DNA of 64,000 nt from Tribonema minus (lineage: Eukaryota > Sar > Xanthophyceae > Tribonematales > Tribonemataceae). The position numbers and the translations under genes are program-made. The DNA lies in assembly GCA_017506865.1 (NCBI GenBank), contig JAFCMP010000511.1, forward strand, positions 620,001 through 684,000, in the 5' to 3' direction. Positions 47,501 through 57,267 of the stretch are shown here, piece by piece. The notes beneath the pieces were generated by a model. The model was not told the origin of the DNA. It did no database searches and saw only the letters and a program-made list of their open reading frames with translations. Numbering within the stretch: position 1 is the stretch's first letter; every line of letters begins with the position of its first letter.

Positions 47501-50500
47501 ACATTCTTCAAGTGGGCCATTGTGTTCACCGACTACATGGTAACGACAAATTCTACTGGTGCGTCCTTCGTTGAAGTTAGCGCAATCGAGGGGCCACAGG
47601 TTTGTATGTACTCTGTGCAGTGGCCCAGTGCGTTCACCGACCTCATGGTGGACCAGTGCTGCAAGGGCAGCTTCCACTGGTGCTCCTCTTGTCGAATTGC
47701 GACTGAGTCATTTTGTTGTAATGTTTCCCCCGCAAAAGCCTCTCGGTGTGTCTGGTCCTACGGCCTGCATGCCAGCTGCGCATAAAGTTGCAGCTGCAAG
47801 TGACCGCATGCAGCGCCTGCTGACGCTGGTGGCAATACAGCGGATTGCTACAGTATGCTGCTCGCTGCTGTGGACGGAGGCCTGCGTGTTGAGCATCGCC
47901 ACCTGCTGCATTGCCACTGGCTGATCCATGGCCACGCCTGAGCAAAGACATCATTCCCTGATGCACCCGTGCTGCTGCTGCTGCTGCTGCCGTTGCGCTC
48001 TCGCCTGCCAGGTCCATCAACCCCAACTCTGGTGACGTTGGTGAGTACATGGAACTGGTCTCACTGCAGCGTGTACTGACACAACAAGTCTTCCTGATTT
48101 TGCTGTCGATCTGCCTGGCAACGAGTGGCATCTTGCCCCTTGTCGGAACACACCTACGCGATCGCTTGCCGGCAGCCACCTCTGCAATCGCTGCTTGGTT
48201 GGCAGTGGTTTCAGGGCATGGCAATTGCTATGCTGCCACGTCGAGAAATGTGTCCGACATGCTCTGTCGCCGCTGCTGAGTCTCGCGCACCATATTCATT
48301 CATACACAACGGATGCTCGCATCAGAGACGGGCTAGCGGACAGGACAGTTACTGCTATTTATGATGCGAGCCCTTGCAGTGCTTGGAGGAACCCCAGAAA
48401 TGCAGCCAAGTCACATTGCAGTCGCCAGTATGAGCGTTGTTGCGTGCTGTCAAATCACGCAGTGCGTCAGTCTGAAAGGCGGTATACACAATGAAGTAAC
48501 GACTGTCCAGGGCTGGCAAATCACGCAGTGCGGCAGTGAAGGAGTTTGTATCTAGGCAATCAGACCTCTCCGATCCTCGCGTTGCAAGCGCATGCGCTTG
48601 AGTGTTCCTGCCTGAGCACTGACTTAGTAGCACTTGGCAACCGCAACTCGCGCATGCAATGCTGTCCTGCCCTCCTGAGGTGCAATTACATGGTTCTGCT
48701 GAGGAGACACAGAGCCACATCCAATCGACAGCCGCTCGCCGCCTTTGTTTTGTGGCTCACGTGAACTGCGCGTGACGTACAGGCAGGCGCTTGTCAGGTC
48801 TGCAGCGGCGCTTCGAGTGGGTGTGGAACAAAGCGTAACCACCCTAGCACAACGCTCCATGGGTAGAATTAGAGTTAGAGACAAGGTTTGGGTTAGGCCA
48901 GGCTGCTTCCAGATCACATCACAACAAACACCCGCACTCCCCCCTCGCCCCCCTCAGGCGGCTTATTTGCGGCAGACTGGAAGACGCCAATCAACGCCAA
49001 GGTCTTGCTCATGCGCAAGGCGCAGCCCACGCCGTCCGCCTTCACGACGGCCATCACGGACGCCGGCGCGTGCCTCACCTACGGCGCGCCCGTGTGCGCC
49101 GCCGCGGCCGCCACGAATCCGTGAGTGCCACGCATACGTACCATGGGATTGCATTTGTGCCATGTGCATTTTCAACGGCCATGCACATTTTTAACGGCCA
49201 TCACGGACGCCGGCGCGTGCCTCACCTACGGTGCGCCCGTGTGCGACGCGGCAGCCATGAATGCGTGAGTGCATGCATACCATAGGTTCTCCTAGGTGCC
49301 AGAGTGCATTGCCAACATGCAGGAGTGAGCGTGCTGAGCATTGCTCATGGCATCATGAGTACAGCGCGCCCGTGTGCGAACGCAGCCGCCGCTAATCCGT
49401 GAGTGCCACACACGTACACATGTACACGCATGCCATGAGCGTGCCAATCTACATTTATAACAGGCAGGAGTGAGTGTGCTGTGCGGTGCTCATGGTCTCT
49501 GGACTGCAGCACGCCCGTGTGCGCTGCAGTCACCAGCATTGTGATCAGCGCAGTGCTCACCTTTACAGTGCTCAACACACACACACGTACACACACACAC
49601 ACGCGCGCGAGCGAGCACGCGCACGCACACACCTTTCCTACACGCCCGACGCAGCATCATGACGACAGCGCAGTGCTCAACACGGCAGCGGTCCACGCTT
49701 ATCATTTGTCCCCTTTCCTGCAGGCCCCTGGTGGTGCCGCCGCCGGCTGGGAGGGTCACACGCACATACACACACACCCACACACCTTTCCTGCAGGCCC
49801 GGTGCAGCATCAAATATGACAGCGCAGTGCTCAACATGGCAGTGCTCAACATGAATTCCCCCCTTTCCTGCAGGCCCGTGGTGGTGCCGCCGCCGGCCCT
49901 GGGGGTCTCCCCTGTCCCCGGGGCGCCGCAGCAGCCCTGACACCCCCACACCCCCCCCCCCCCCCTTTCACGCCCGACGCAGCATGGTTATGACAGCACA
50001 GTGGACACGGCTCAACACGGCATTGCTCACCCCCCCCCCCCCCACCCCCCTCCCCCTTTCCTGCAGGCCCGTGGTGGTGCCGCCGCCGGCCCCGGGGGTC
50101 CCCCCTGCCCCGGGGGTGCCGCAGCAGCCTGGCGCGCAGGCCCCGCCCCCCAAGCTCGACGCCAACGGCTGCGCGCTGGAGTACGCGCAGTGCGCGGGCG
50201 TGGGGTTTGGCAAGTTCTGCTGCACCAAGGGCACACAATGTGAGTAGTTGCGGCGGCGGCGGCGCCAGTGGCTTGCATCGGTGACGCGTGCGTAGATGGC
50301 CTGCAGTAGCGGCGGTAGGTCATACAGCGTTGCACGTCCGTATGCTAGTTGTCTGCTGCGCCGAGGGCACACAGTGTGAGGGGTGGCGACGGCGGCGGCG
50401 GCAGTCGGTTGCGATCGTTGTTGGCTTGTGCCTGCTGTAGCGGCTGTAGCGACGAGGGCTTGCGCTTGCGGGCTGGTCTACTGCTGCGTCAAGGGCAGAC

Positions 50501-51167
50501 AATTTCAGTAGCGGCGGCGGCGGCAGCAGTGGCTTGCGGTCATTGGTGGCACGTGCGTGGATGGCCTGCTGTAGCGGCGGAAAGCAAGGAGGGGGTCTTG
50601 CAGCGGCGCACATTCGCATGCTAGTGTACTGCTGCGCCATGATTACACAGAGTGAGGGGCAGTGGCGGCGGCTTATGATTATTGGCGCCTTGTGATTGGT
50701 GGTGCGTGTGCGGATGCCCTGCTGTAGCGCTGTAGCGGCGGGGGCGTCATACGGCGGTTTATGTTTGACTGCTCGTGTGGGGACTGTGGCAATGGAGAGT
50801 CAGGTGGCTCAGCTTGGCCTGTTCTGCGCGCTGACATGAGTTGATTTAGGGTTAGGGTTACGGCTGAGGCGCGCTGGGCTGGCCCGGGCAATCCACGTAG
50901 ACCCCAAGTTAACTGCTCTTGCACCATGGTGTTCTTGCAGGTCCTCGGCCTGACGTCAGCGTGTCGTTAGCCAGTCACTTGAGGATGAACGCCGCGTGTG
51001 CACAGAAGCAGGGCTATTGAGTTCACCTAATGACCTTCCGTCGTTGCACAGTGCGACTTCCTGTACTGATCACTGCACTGTCAAATTGTTGATGTTGGTG
51101 TGCGTGCTGCGCAGGCGTGCAGACTGGCGGCATCTACTACAGCCAGTGCCAGCCGCTGGCGGCGTGA
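38571..51167 (+). CDS. Secreted GH5 endoglucanase with C-terminal CBM1, twelve exons
   Basis: Exons 38571-38678, 40060-40301, 41267-41474, 42708-42865, 43898-44051, 44949-45045, 45980-46056, 46957-47096, 48012-48040, 48958-49120, 50067-50239 and 51115-51167 join in phase to 1602 bp (533 residues). Residues 1-18 (MVLKFLALALGCASAAHA) are a signal peptide. The catalytic domain follows bacterial E1-type endoglucanases (GH5, probably subfamily 1): LLNGEPFQIKGISWFG, LDMHRLNR, LKNEP with acid/base Glu228, LIFVEG, LVYSPHVYG, DPTFPANM, GEWGG with nucleophile Glu364, and WSINPNSGDVGG. A Pro-rich linker leads to a CBM1 cellulose-binding module (Cys494-Cys528 region; CAGVGFGKFCCTKGTQC then IYYSQCQP). It should cleave beta-1,4-glucan outside the cell or in the secretory system. 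The exon 2 acceptor was chosen by phase and pyrimidine tract and is the least certain. Confidence 0.92.
40302..40490 (+). repeat. Donor-centred minisatellite after GH5 exon 2
   Basis: The exon 2 end and donor, CACCATGAACACGTGAGT, is followed by about eight degenerate copies of a 20-24-bp unit (GCCATGAATACGTGGGTGAA, CACCATGAACACGTGAGTCA and variants). One copy at about 40440 is an exact 18-bp match to the real junction. Confidence 0.88.
41125..41235 (+). repeat. Acceptor-side echo of GH5 exon 3
   Basis: CCCCTGCAGCGTTCTGGGCA and about 60 bp of following exon-like sequence (VLGTMRAL-like) precede the real exon 3 by about 135 bp. The copy keeps the acceptor but drifts afterwards. Confidence 0.85.
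41520..42110 (+). repeat. Donor-side echoes of GH5 exon 3, five copies, with telomeric repeat
   Basis: The exon end GACATGCACAGGCTCAACAG followed by GGTGCGTGC recurs at about 41586, 41699, 41815, 41937 and 42049. The first copy is nearly exact over TACGGCATGCTCATCATGCT. Later copies keep only the last 20-25 bp of the exon. A TTAGGG array (41522-41560) sits between the real exon and the first echo. Confidence 0.9.
42542..42580 (+). repeat. Degenerate telomeric repeat in GH5 intron 3
   Basis: Six TTAGGG-like units with substitutions (TTAGGTTCAGGTTTAGGG and following). Confidence 0.85.
44085..44420 (+). repeat. Donor-side echoes of GH5 exon 5, three copies
   Basis: Exon 5 ends CCCTCCTTCAACAAG|GTACGT. 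The copies read CCCTCCTTCCACAAGGTACG (about 44145), TGCCTCTTTGGACAAGGTACG in part (about 44240) and CCCCCTTTCAACAAGGCATG (about 44328). The exon segment GCCACCACTGAC and CCCACCCAGTA also recurs. Confidence 0.88.
44815..44870 (+). repeat. Acceptor-side echo of GH5 exon 6
   Basis: GAGCGCTGCAGTTCCTGGGG and GGCGTG repeat the exon 6 start (GAGCACTGCAGTTCCTGGGT) about 115 bp upstream of it. Confidence 0.75.
46287..46317 (+). repeat. Interstitial telomeric repeat in GH5 intron 7
   Basis: Five TTAGGG-type units, one shortened to TTAGG. Confidence 0.92.
46845..46895 (+). repeat. Acceptor-side echo of GH5 exon 8
   Basis: CTGTCCTGCCTCAGATGGGC and TTCCTGAAG duplicate the exon 8 acceptor and first 18 exon bases about 100 bp upstream. 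The copy then runs into CTCAACTTCAACTTAG. Confidence 0.88.
47137..47700 (+). repeat. Donor-side echoes of GH5 exon 8, five copies
   Basis: The last 60-70 bp of exon 8 (GTGGGCCGTCGCATTCAC through GACAACTTCTACTG|GTGCGTCT) recur at about 47145, 47272, 47392, 47513 and 47621. Most keep a GGTGCGTC or GGTGC-type donor and are followed by TTGAAGTTTG and then an ATGGAGGGTCACAGG-type spacer. The unit is about 120 bp. The copy at 47272 is nearly exact; later ones have deletions. Confidence 0.93.
49190..49545 (+). repeat. Donor-side echoes of GH5 exon 10, three copies
   Basis: The exon end (ACGGACGCCGGCGCGTGCCT ... GCGCCCGTGTGCG ... CGTGAGTG) recurs at about 49199 (nearly exact over 60 bp), 49361 and 49507. 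The second copy keeps AATCCGTGAGTGCCACA; the third has lost the donor. Confidence 0.9.
49720..50040 (+). repeat. Acceptor-side echoes of GH5 exon 11, three copies
   Basis: CTTTCCTGCAGGCCC occurs at about 49725, 49790 and 49864 before the real one at 50057. The 49864 copy extends nearly 70 bp into the exon (GTGGTGGTGCCGCCGCCGGC onward) and ends in an in-frame stop. Long C runs separate the units. A CA/CG microsatellite lies at 49577-49630. Confidence 0.9.
50340..50860 (+). repeat. Donor-side echoes of GH5 exon 11, three copies, plus telomeric repeat
   Basis: The exon end TGCTGCACCAAGGGCACACA and ATGTGAGTAG is echoed at about 50353 (TGCTGCGCCGAGGGCACACA), 50484 and 50632, each followed by GGCGGCGGC tracts and a CTGTAGCGGC block. 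Two TTAGGG units lie at 50845-50862. Confidence 0.88.
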
Positions 51168-52836
51168 TGACGCTGAGTGCAGCAGCTCACGTGTTCTCAA
51201 AACATCACAACCGAGACGGGACGGTCGACGACGCTGGAGAGTACCTTGAAGTACTTGTTGAAGTAGTGGGGCGAGCGCAAAAATGCGTAGACGGTCATCC
51301 GCAGCACCGCCACGCCACCTGTGTGTTGTTACTTTAGCCTTGCAGCGCGTGTCGCTGAATGCGCGCGCCGCGTTATGCGGTTGGCGTGTACACCATTACG
51401 CGTGAGAGACTGCACATGTAGAAGATTTTATTGAGGCTGCTCGCTATGTTTTGTGATAGTTTGCCGAGCATAAGGCGTGTTGGTGGAGCATTTCTGCTGT
51501 TGATTTTAGACAGCGCCCGCGTTGGTCTGTTGAACCCCTGCCTTTTAATTTCCGTGGTCTCATGTGGCTACGGAGCTGCATTCAAGCGGACTGGACTCCC
51601 CCCCCTTAATGAAGTGCCCACAGTCGCTGACCGCACAAGCTGACACATCCCTCTCCCAGGAGCTGCACTCCTGTGTTACAATAATAAACAAACACCCATG
51701 GCGCCAGGACAAACCAGCTGCTTGTCTTACGTTTCCTGCTGCAGGTGCCACTTGTTGTTTTGCATCATCGAGCGTGTCTGAATTCACCGCACGTGCACCG
51801 CTGGCATGCTTGCTGAGCATCACCATTTTCTCACTCGAGCTGAAGTGAGCCCGATACAGCCCAGTGCTTCCTAGCGTCAAGCAACGAATTGGACACCTGT
51901 GCCAAGCAAGCATCCGTCACATGCCTAGCAGGACTTTGTGATGGGCTCAGATGTGCAAACGACATGATTTACAGCACGCGTGTCTTGCAGTGCATCTGAC
52001 TGCGCCGGGGGTCAGCACAAACATGCACTGTCAAATGCTCATGAACATTGCAGCGGGGACTGCAGTAACCGCGAAAGACCTGGCAGGCGTATCATCTTAG
52101 GACATTTGCATGGATGATCATTGTTGCATCCACTGTGTCATATGCATATGCTTCCAGGCGCGGAGCCTGTCCGTTCCAGTGGAGAGGACGGGGAGCACCA
52201 AGGTGTCAGATTCCAAACAATGTCATGAGCTCCTTGCCAAGTCATCGGCCGCAATATGGGTAGCGGAACTGTGTTCTTTGACATGTGCGCTGCCGTTGCC
52301 TGCTAGTGCGAGCTTTGATCACCGCCATGTTCAAACTGTCCCCTATGAGCGTCAAGAAGTTCGAGCTGCACGTCAGACCATACTCATTATGTCGGCCCAC
52401 CTGGGAGCACGCATGCGTCATGATGCGTGTGACAGTGGCGGGCGCTGGGACAAGGTATATCAGCCATTATGAGGATGCAGTTTCATGCACGTGACAGAGC
52501 GGGCGCTGGGGCAATGTATCTCATCATGTTCAAAAGACAGAGTCACAAAGTGCTGGTGACACAAGCCTGCATTGAGGTGCTCGCCCCCACAAGTGCGTTC
52601 AAGTGTTGCTACTATAAGAATGTCCAATGATTTGCTTTGTACGATGCCACCATCTTGTCAGGCACATACAAGGTCAGACGTGCGGCGAAAACCTCGCTGA
52701 AATTGCTTTCTGCCGGAGAGGTCCAGGGGATACGGATACATACGTTCAAAAAATAGGACCCTCGCTCGGCGTTCACGCGTCGTCAACCTCGCTTTCAGCT
52801 CGACACTCCGATCGATTGTTCTAGCAGCAGGAACAG
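51168..52836. other. Intergenic region between the two CBM1 genes
   Basis: 3' flank of the GH5 gene and 5' flank of the next. No RNA gene or coding exon recognised; a 117-codon minus ORF at 51560-51913 has no family features. Confidence 0.4.
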
Positions 52837-55800
52837 ATGGCGTTCATGCGGTGTTGTGCTGTCCTCGCCCTGGCTGCCGGAGCTGCGGGTTTCTCGCTGA
52901 GGGGGGCGGAACAGCAGGTGAGGCGCTGAGGTTTTGATTTCCGATTTCCCGGGCTAATCAAAGGTCTCGTTAGCATGCAGCATCGCGCGAGATCAGAGAG
53001 AGCGCCACTTGCTGAGAGTGTCTCAGACTAAGTGGCAGAGCATGCAAGACTTTGCGGGAGCTGCGGATCACGTGAAGAGCAACTTCGGCTTTGCGCAGGC
53101 GTCAGCAGAGATGTGCTGAAGAAAGCCTTCGCGACGCACCTGCCTTATCGCAATGAGCCGCATGACAGCTGGCCATACGTTGACATTCGCGCAGCTTGCA
53201 GTCGGCACGGCTAAGCTACCTGCTCAAGTTCTCGGTGCTTTGTCAGGTAGTACTATACTAGTACGTTGCCGCTCATGAAGCCATCAGCAGGTGCGGCGAT
53301 GCTTGTGCCGATTGGTCACTTTGCCTACGCTAGCGCATATTTAAGCTGTGTATGTAACACGCCACACAAGTGTGTAGCGCTCCTGTTCGAGTCTTCATCT
53401 CCGCCGGCCAGTGGCGTCTCTCTGGCCGCTCCCGAGCTGCTGAATGCGTTGACCTATGCGCTTGCCAAACGAAAGCGACTCTAGTCTTGCACGAAGTGCA
53501 TGCGATTTCTGGTGGGAAGCATTATAAGACGGCTCGTTGCAGCTTAGTCGAATAGTGATTGGTCTCCAGGCGCTTCGGAAATGATGTACCATTAGTACCT
53601 CATGTGTCCGTGTTCCAGAGGGGCATCTGCAGCAATGTGCCTCCTGCTCTGCTAGACGGCGCCATTGTTGTGAGATTTCACACTGCAAGGTCTGCCACTC
53701 TCACATGTGGCTAAATGGCTACCTCATTTTTTTGTGTATTGCTTTGCTCTCCCCTCGGCTCCCATGCACAGGAGCAACATGGCAGGAAGCTTGCACCGAA
53801 GGTGGGTCAACTCAGATGCATGCTGCGCGCCGCTTCTGCTTCACCTGTGTGCAGATTAAATTGCAGCAGAAGTACTCGCTCTGACACCTTGTGGATTTGA
53901 GCGGCAGCTGCAGCTGTTGTTGTCCATGTCAGAGCAGCACTCCCATGCATGTACATCTATGTAAGATAATTGCATCATTGAAGGGGTCATCAGCCGTATT
54001 GTGCGGTGGTGTGTATGGGGGGCGGGGGGGGGGTGAAAGGGTGTGTGTGTGTGTGTGTGCTGCCCCTTCATAGACAAAAGTGGTTTGTCTGCCTCTGACA
54101 GTTGCTGCTGACGAGGAAGCATGCAGGGGGCTGGGCAAGCCAGAACTGCTGACGGGGGGGGTTTCCATTATGCATGAACTGGAAAACATGCCTGCTACTG
54201 CAATCACACTCAGCTACTGTTTGTTTACGACACGGTGTGGCGCAGCGTGTTTGACGGGATGCAACCAAAAAGCGTCACCGCATCCTGTGTAGGAGCGTAC
54301 GTAACTTCAACCGCACGTTGAAATACTTCAGGTGACTCACCTCTCCCCCCCCCCCCCGCTTCATTCCTCCCCTCTGTAACAGCTCTGCCTGAAGGAGTGG
54401 AAGGCGTGCAAAGCGGACGCCATCTGCAACAACTGTCTGGAGAACGGCAATGTACCTGAGAAGCCCAAGATTGACAACGCCACCTGCGCGACCGTCGACA
54501 AGTGGTGGGACCAGATCGCCTTCAAGGGCATCGCTGGCTGTGACGACTACGACATTGGCAAGAGCAAGCTGTCCAAGCTGCTGTACTGCCGTTACGACAG
54601 CTACGCTGCTGAGGCCAAGATCAAGTGTGAACTCGGCAGCATTGCTCCGAGCACCGCCCCGTCCATGGTCCCCACGACCATGCCCTTCCAGTACGCCACG
54701 GACGCGCCCGCGGCGACCGTCGGGTGAGTACCATACCTACATGCCCTGGTGCACACTAGATGTACTTGACAGCATACATTATTATTACAGCTACCCCTCG
54801 TGCACTAGTTATGCTTTGAAGTTTCTACAGATTTTGTTGTATAGAAGCATCCACCTTCATGCACGAGATCACTTGACAGGACACACTGTGTTATTTTGTG
54901 GCTATGTGAATGTATGGGCTCAAGTTATCCAGTGCACCACCGACGCACCCACGGCGACTGTCAGGTGACTACCCACATGCATGCCCTCATGCACACTGAA
55001 TGCGCTTGAAATTGAAGAGTACTTTTTTATGTTGTGGAATAACAGCTACGTCTACACAGTGTTTTCTGAAAAATGTTTACGTGGGTGAGCGCACACATGC
55101 CCTTGTGCACAACATACCGCCAAGTAACCCAAACTCAAGTGTATGTATGCACAGCACAGATTCATGTAGTTACAGTCTTCTGGGTAGACATTATTGTCAC
55201 TCTACTGAGGGTCAGGGTTAGGGTTAGGGTTACATGTCCCTGGGTCAGCGATGCGCGCTTCCATTCATCCACTGCTCTGAGCAATTCACCGCCTGTGAGA
55301 GGTGCGCCGTGTGTGTTTACGCCTGACGAGCCTGCAGTTGAGAGCATGCGTGTAGCGAAGCGCTGCTGTCATTCAATTACTGCGCGCGCTACTGTACTCT
55401 CAACCCTGCTCTGAGCAACAACAACTTACCTACCCCGACTACGTGTCACAACGCTCAACAGGCCAACGGTTGAGGGCTCTGCGGGCGGCACGAGTGACTT
55501 GTGAATCGCCTCACCGACTCTTGTCATCCTATGAATATGCGCATTTCTACTTCAAACTGTAGTCTATCCTGCTCTGAGCAACGACCTACCTACCTACCCC
55601 TACTATGTCACAACGATTAACAGGCCCACAGTTGAGGGCTCTGCGGGCGGCACGCTGGCGGGCACGCAGGATGTGCCCGTGGACAAGAAGGGCTGCGCGC
55701 TGCTGTACGGACAGTGCGCGGGCGTCGGCTTTGGCGAATACTGCTGCACCGCTGGCTCAGTATGTGAGTACCTGCAGTATCTACCTATTTACATGTAGGG

Positions 55801-57267
55801 TTTGTTAGCGTCGGCCTTGGCGAATACTGTTGCACCGCTGGCCCAGTATGTGAGTGAGTCCCTGCAGTTTTTATCATGTAGGGATCAGCGCCGGCTTTGG
55901 CGAATGCTGCTGCGAGTTCCTACAGCATGTATGTTATGCCCAATGTAGAGGGCGCGTTGTTGTCGGCTTTTGTGGATACTGCTGTGAGTACCTGCAGTAC
56001 CTATTCGCATGTATGTAGGGGTTGTTAGTTATTCTGGTCGCTGTGATTGTTGAGGCATGTGGCTGGACAGCCGCAAATGTGAAGCTGACAGCTCACAGTT
56101 TTATAAGTTCAAGTCACAGTTCAACTGATATTTTGTTCAAAGGGTTGAGGTTCAAAAAGTATGACAGGGCCGAGGTGATGCGCTGGGCGCACATGAAGCT
56201 TGCACTGTGAACTTCAAGCAGTTGAGGCAGGGTCACAAGTGGGTTTCGGCAACAGCCTCACTGCTTCTGAAGTTGAACACATTGTGCAAGCGTGAAGTTG
56301 CTGGTGCCACGTTTGTGTTGTAGAGAGCAGCTTCATCTCCAAAGCTTGGTCTTCAGCAAATTGTGCGGTGTGGTTGTCAAGTTTTTGTTTTCTTTTGTGG
56401 CTCTTGCAGTCGGTGCATTGCACTGCATGTGCCGGTGCTTTGCCTAGTTCTTAGTGGGGGGGGGGGGGGGGGGGGGGGGCACTGCGCTTTTGCCACCGTC
56501 TCTGGGTTAGGGTTAAGGTTAGGGTTAGGGTTAGGGTTAGGGCAGTTGCTGTAGACCGCGTTTGCACACAATCTCATTGTCATAGTCCTCACACGTGACC
56601 GCAGTCATGGAGGCTCTCATGAAGGCTGAACACACCAAGTACTCACCGGCACTGAAATGGGCTGTCGCTTGTTTGATCACACTGGAAAATGTTGTAAAGG
56701 AGGGTGGGAGCCTCAATTTCTGTCGTCATGCTACCCTTGAAAGTATATGCATGTAGCCAGAAGTCATCACGCACCTACTTCAGTTCACATGTTCAACTTG
56801 AAGTGTTCTCAACAGTCAGCAAACGTGCACTGCAGCATGCCAACAAACTGTGCAGCACTGGTGCTCGATGATGCACTGGACTTTCATATGTGCTGAAAAC
56901 GCCAGTCATTATTAGTGCAAGGCCCCACACAGTCAAGTCGCCCCTTGATGAACTGTGTGAAAGAGCCTTTGCTGTCCTTAACACTGACAAAGTTCATTAC
57001 CCCCCCCTCCCCCCACCACCCCACCCCGTGCATGCCGGCTCACCCCCCCCTACCCTCTTCATTGCCCCCCCACCAGGCATTGCCACTGGCGGCATCTACT
57101 ACTCCCAGTGCCAGCCCCCGGTGGCCGCCACCCAGCCCCCGCAGCCGCCTGCCACCAGCGGCGCCACCAGCGGCGGCGGCAGCGGCAGCAGCAACAGCGG
57201 CACACTCGGCGGCAGCAGCGCTTCTAGCGGCGCAAACGCAGCCACCCCCGCGCCCCCTGTAGTTTAG
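52837..57267 (+). CDS. Secreted protein with Cys-rich domain and CBM1, five exons
   Basis: Exons 52837-52917, 53772-53801, 54383-54723, 55624-55763 and 57077-57267 join in phase to 783 bp (260 residues). A signal peptide (MAFMRCCAVLALAAGAAGF) precedes a domain of about 85 residues with eight cysteines that I do not recognise (WKACKADAICNNC, VDKWWDQIAFKGIAGCDDYD, LLYCRYDSYAAEAKIKCELG). A Thr/Pro/Ala linker leads to a CBM1 (residues 175-209; CAGVGFGEYCCTAGSVC then GGIYYSQCQP) and a disordered Ser/Gly/Pro tail. The CBM1 is split by an intron at exactly the same codon and phase as in the GH5 gene, so the two modules share ancestry. It probably binds cellulose; no catalytic residues are evident. 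Confidence 0.88.
54925..55000 (+). repeat. Donor-side echo of CBM1-gene exon 3
   Basis: CCACCGACGCACCCACGGCG and ACTGTCAGGTGACTACC copy the exon 3 end (ACGGACGCGCCCGCGGCGAC, CGTCGGGTGAGTACC) about 210 bp into the intron, including the ATGCCCTCATGCACAC intron segment. A weaker fragment lies at about 55080. Confidence 0.8.
55209..55232 (+). repeat. Interstitial telomeric repeat in CBM1-gene intron 3
   Basis: Three to four TTAGGG-type units. Confidence 0.88.
55440..55500 (+). repeat. Acceptor-side echo of CBM1-gene exon 4
   Basis: CAACAGGCCAACGGTTGAGG and GCTCTGCGGGCGGCACG repeat the first 37 bp of exon 4 and its acceptor about 175 bp upstream. Confidence 0.88.
55805..55995 (+). repeat. Donor-side echoes of CBM1-gene exon 4, three copies
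   Basis: The exon end GGCTTTGGCGAATACTGCTG with CAGTATGTGAGTACCTGCAG is echoed at about 55811 (one or two changes), 55893 and 55965. The unit shrinks and the donor is lost in the middle copy but present (TGTGAGTACCTGCAG) in the last. Confidence 0.9.
56458..56543 (+). repeat. G homopolymer followed by telomeric repeats
   Basis: A run of about 22 G is followed, after 22 bp, by seven TTAGGG-type units (56503-56543), in intron 4 of the second CBM1 gene. Both are strong G-quadruplex candidates. Confidence 0.9.
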
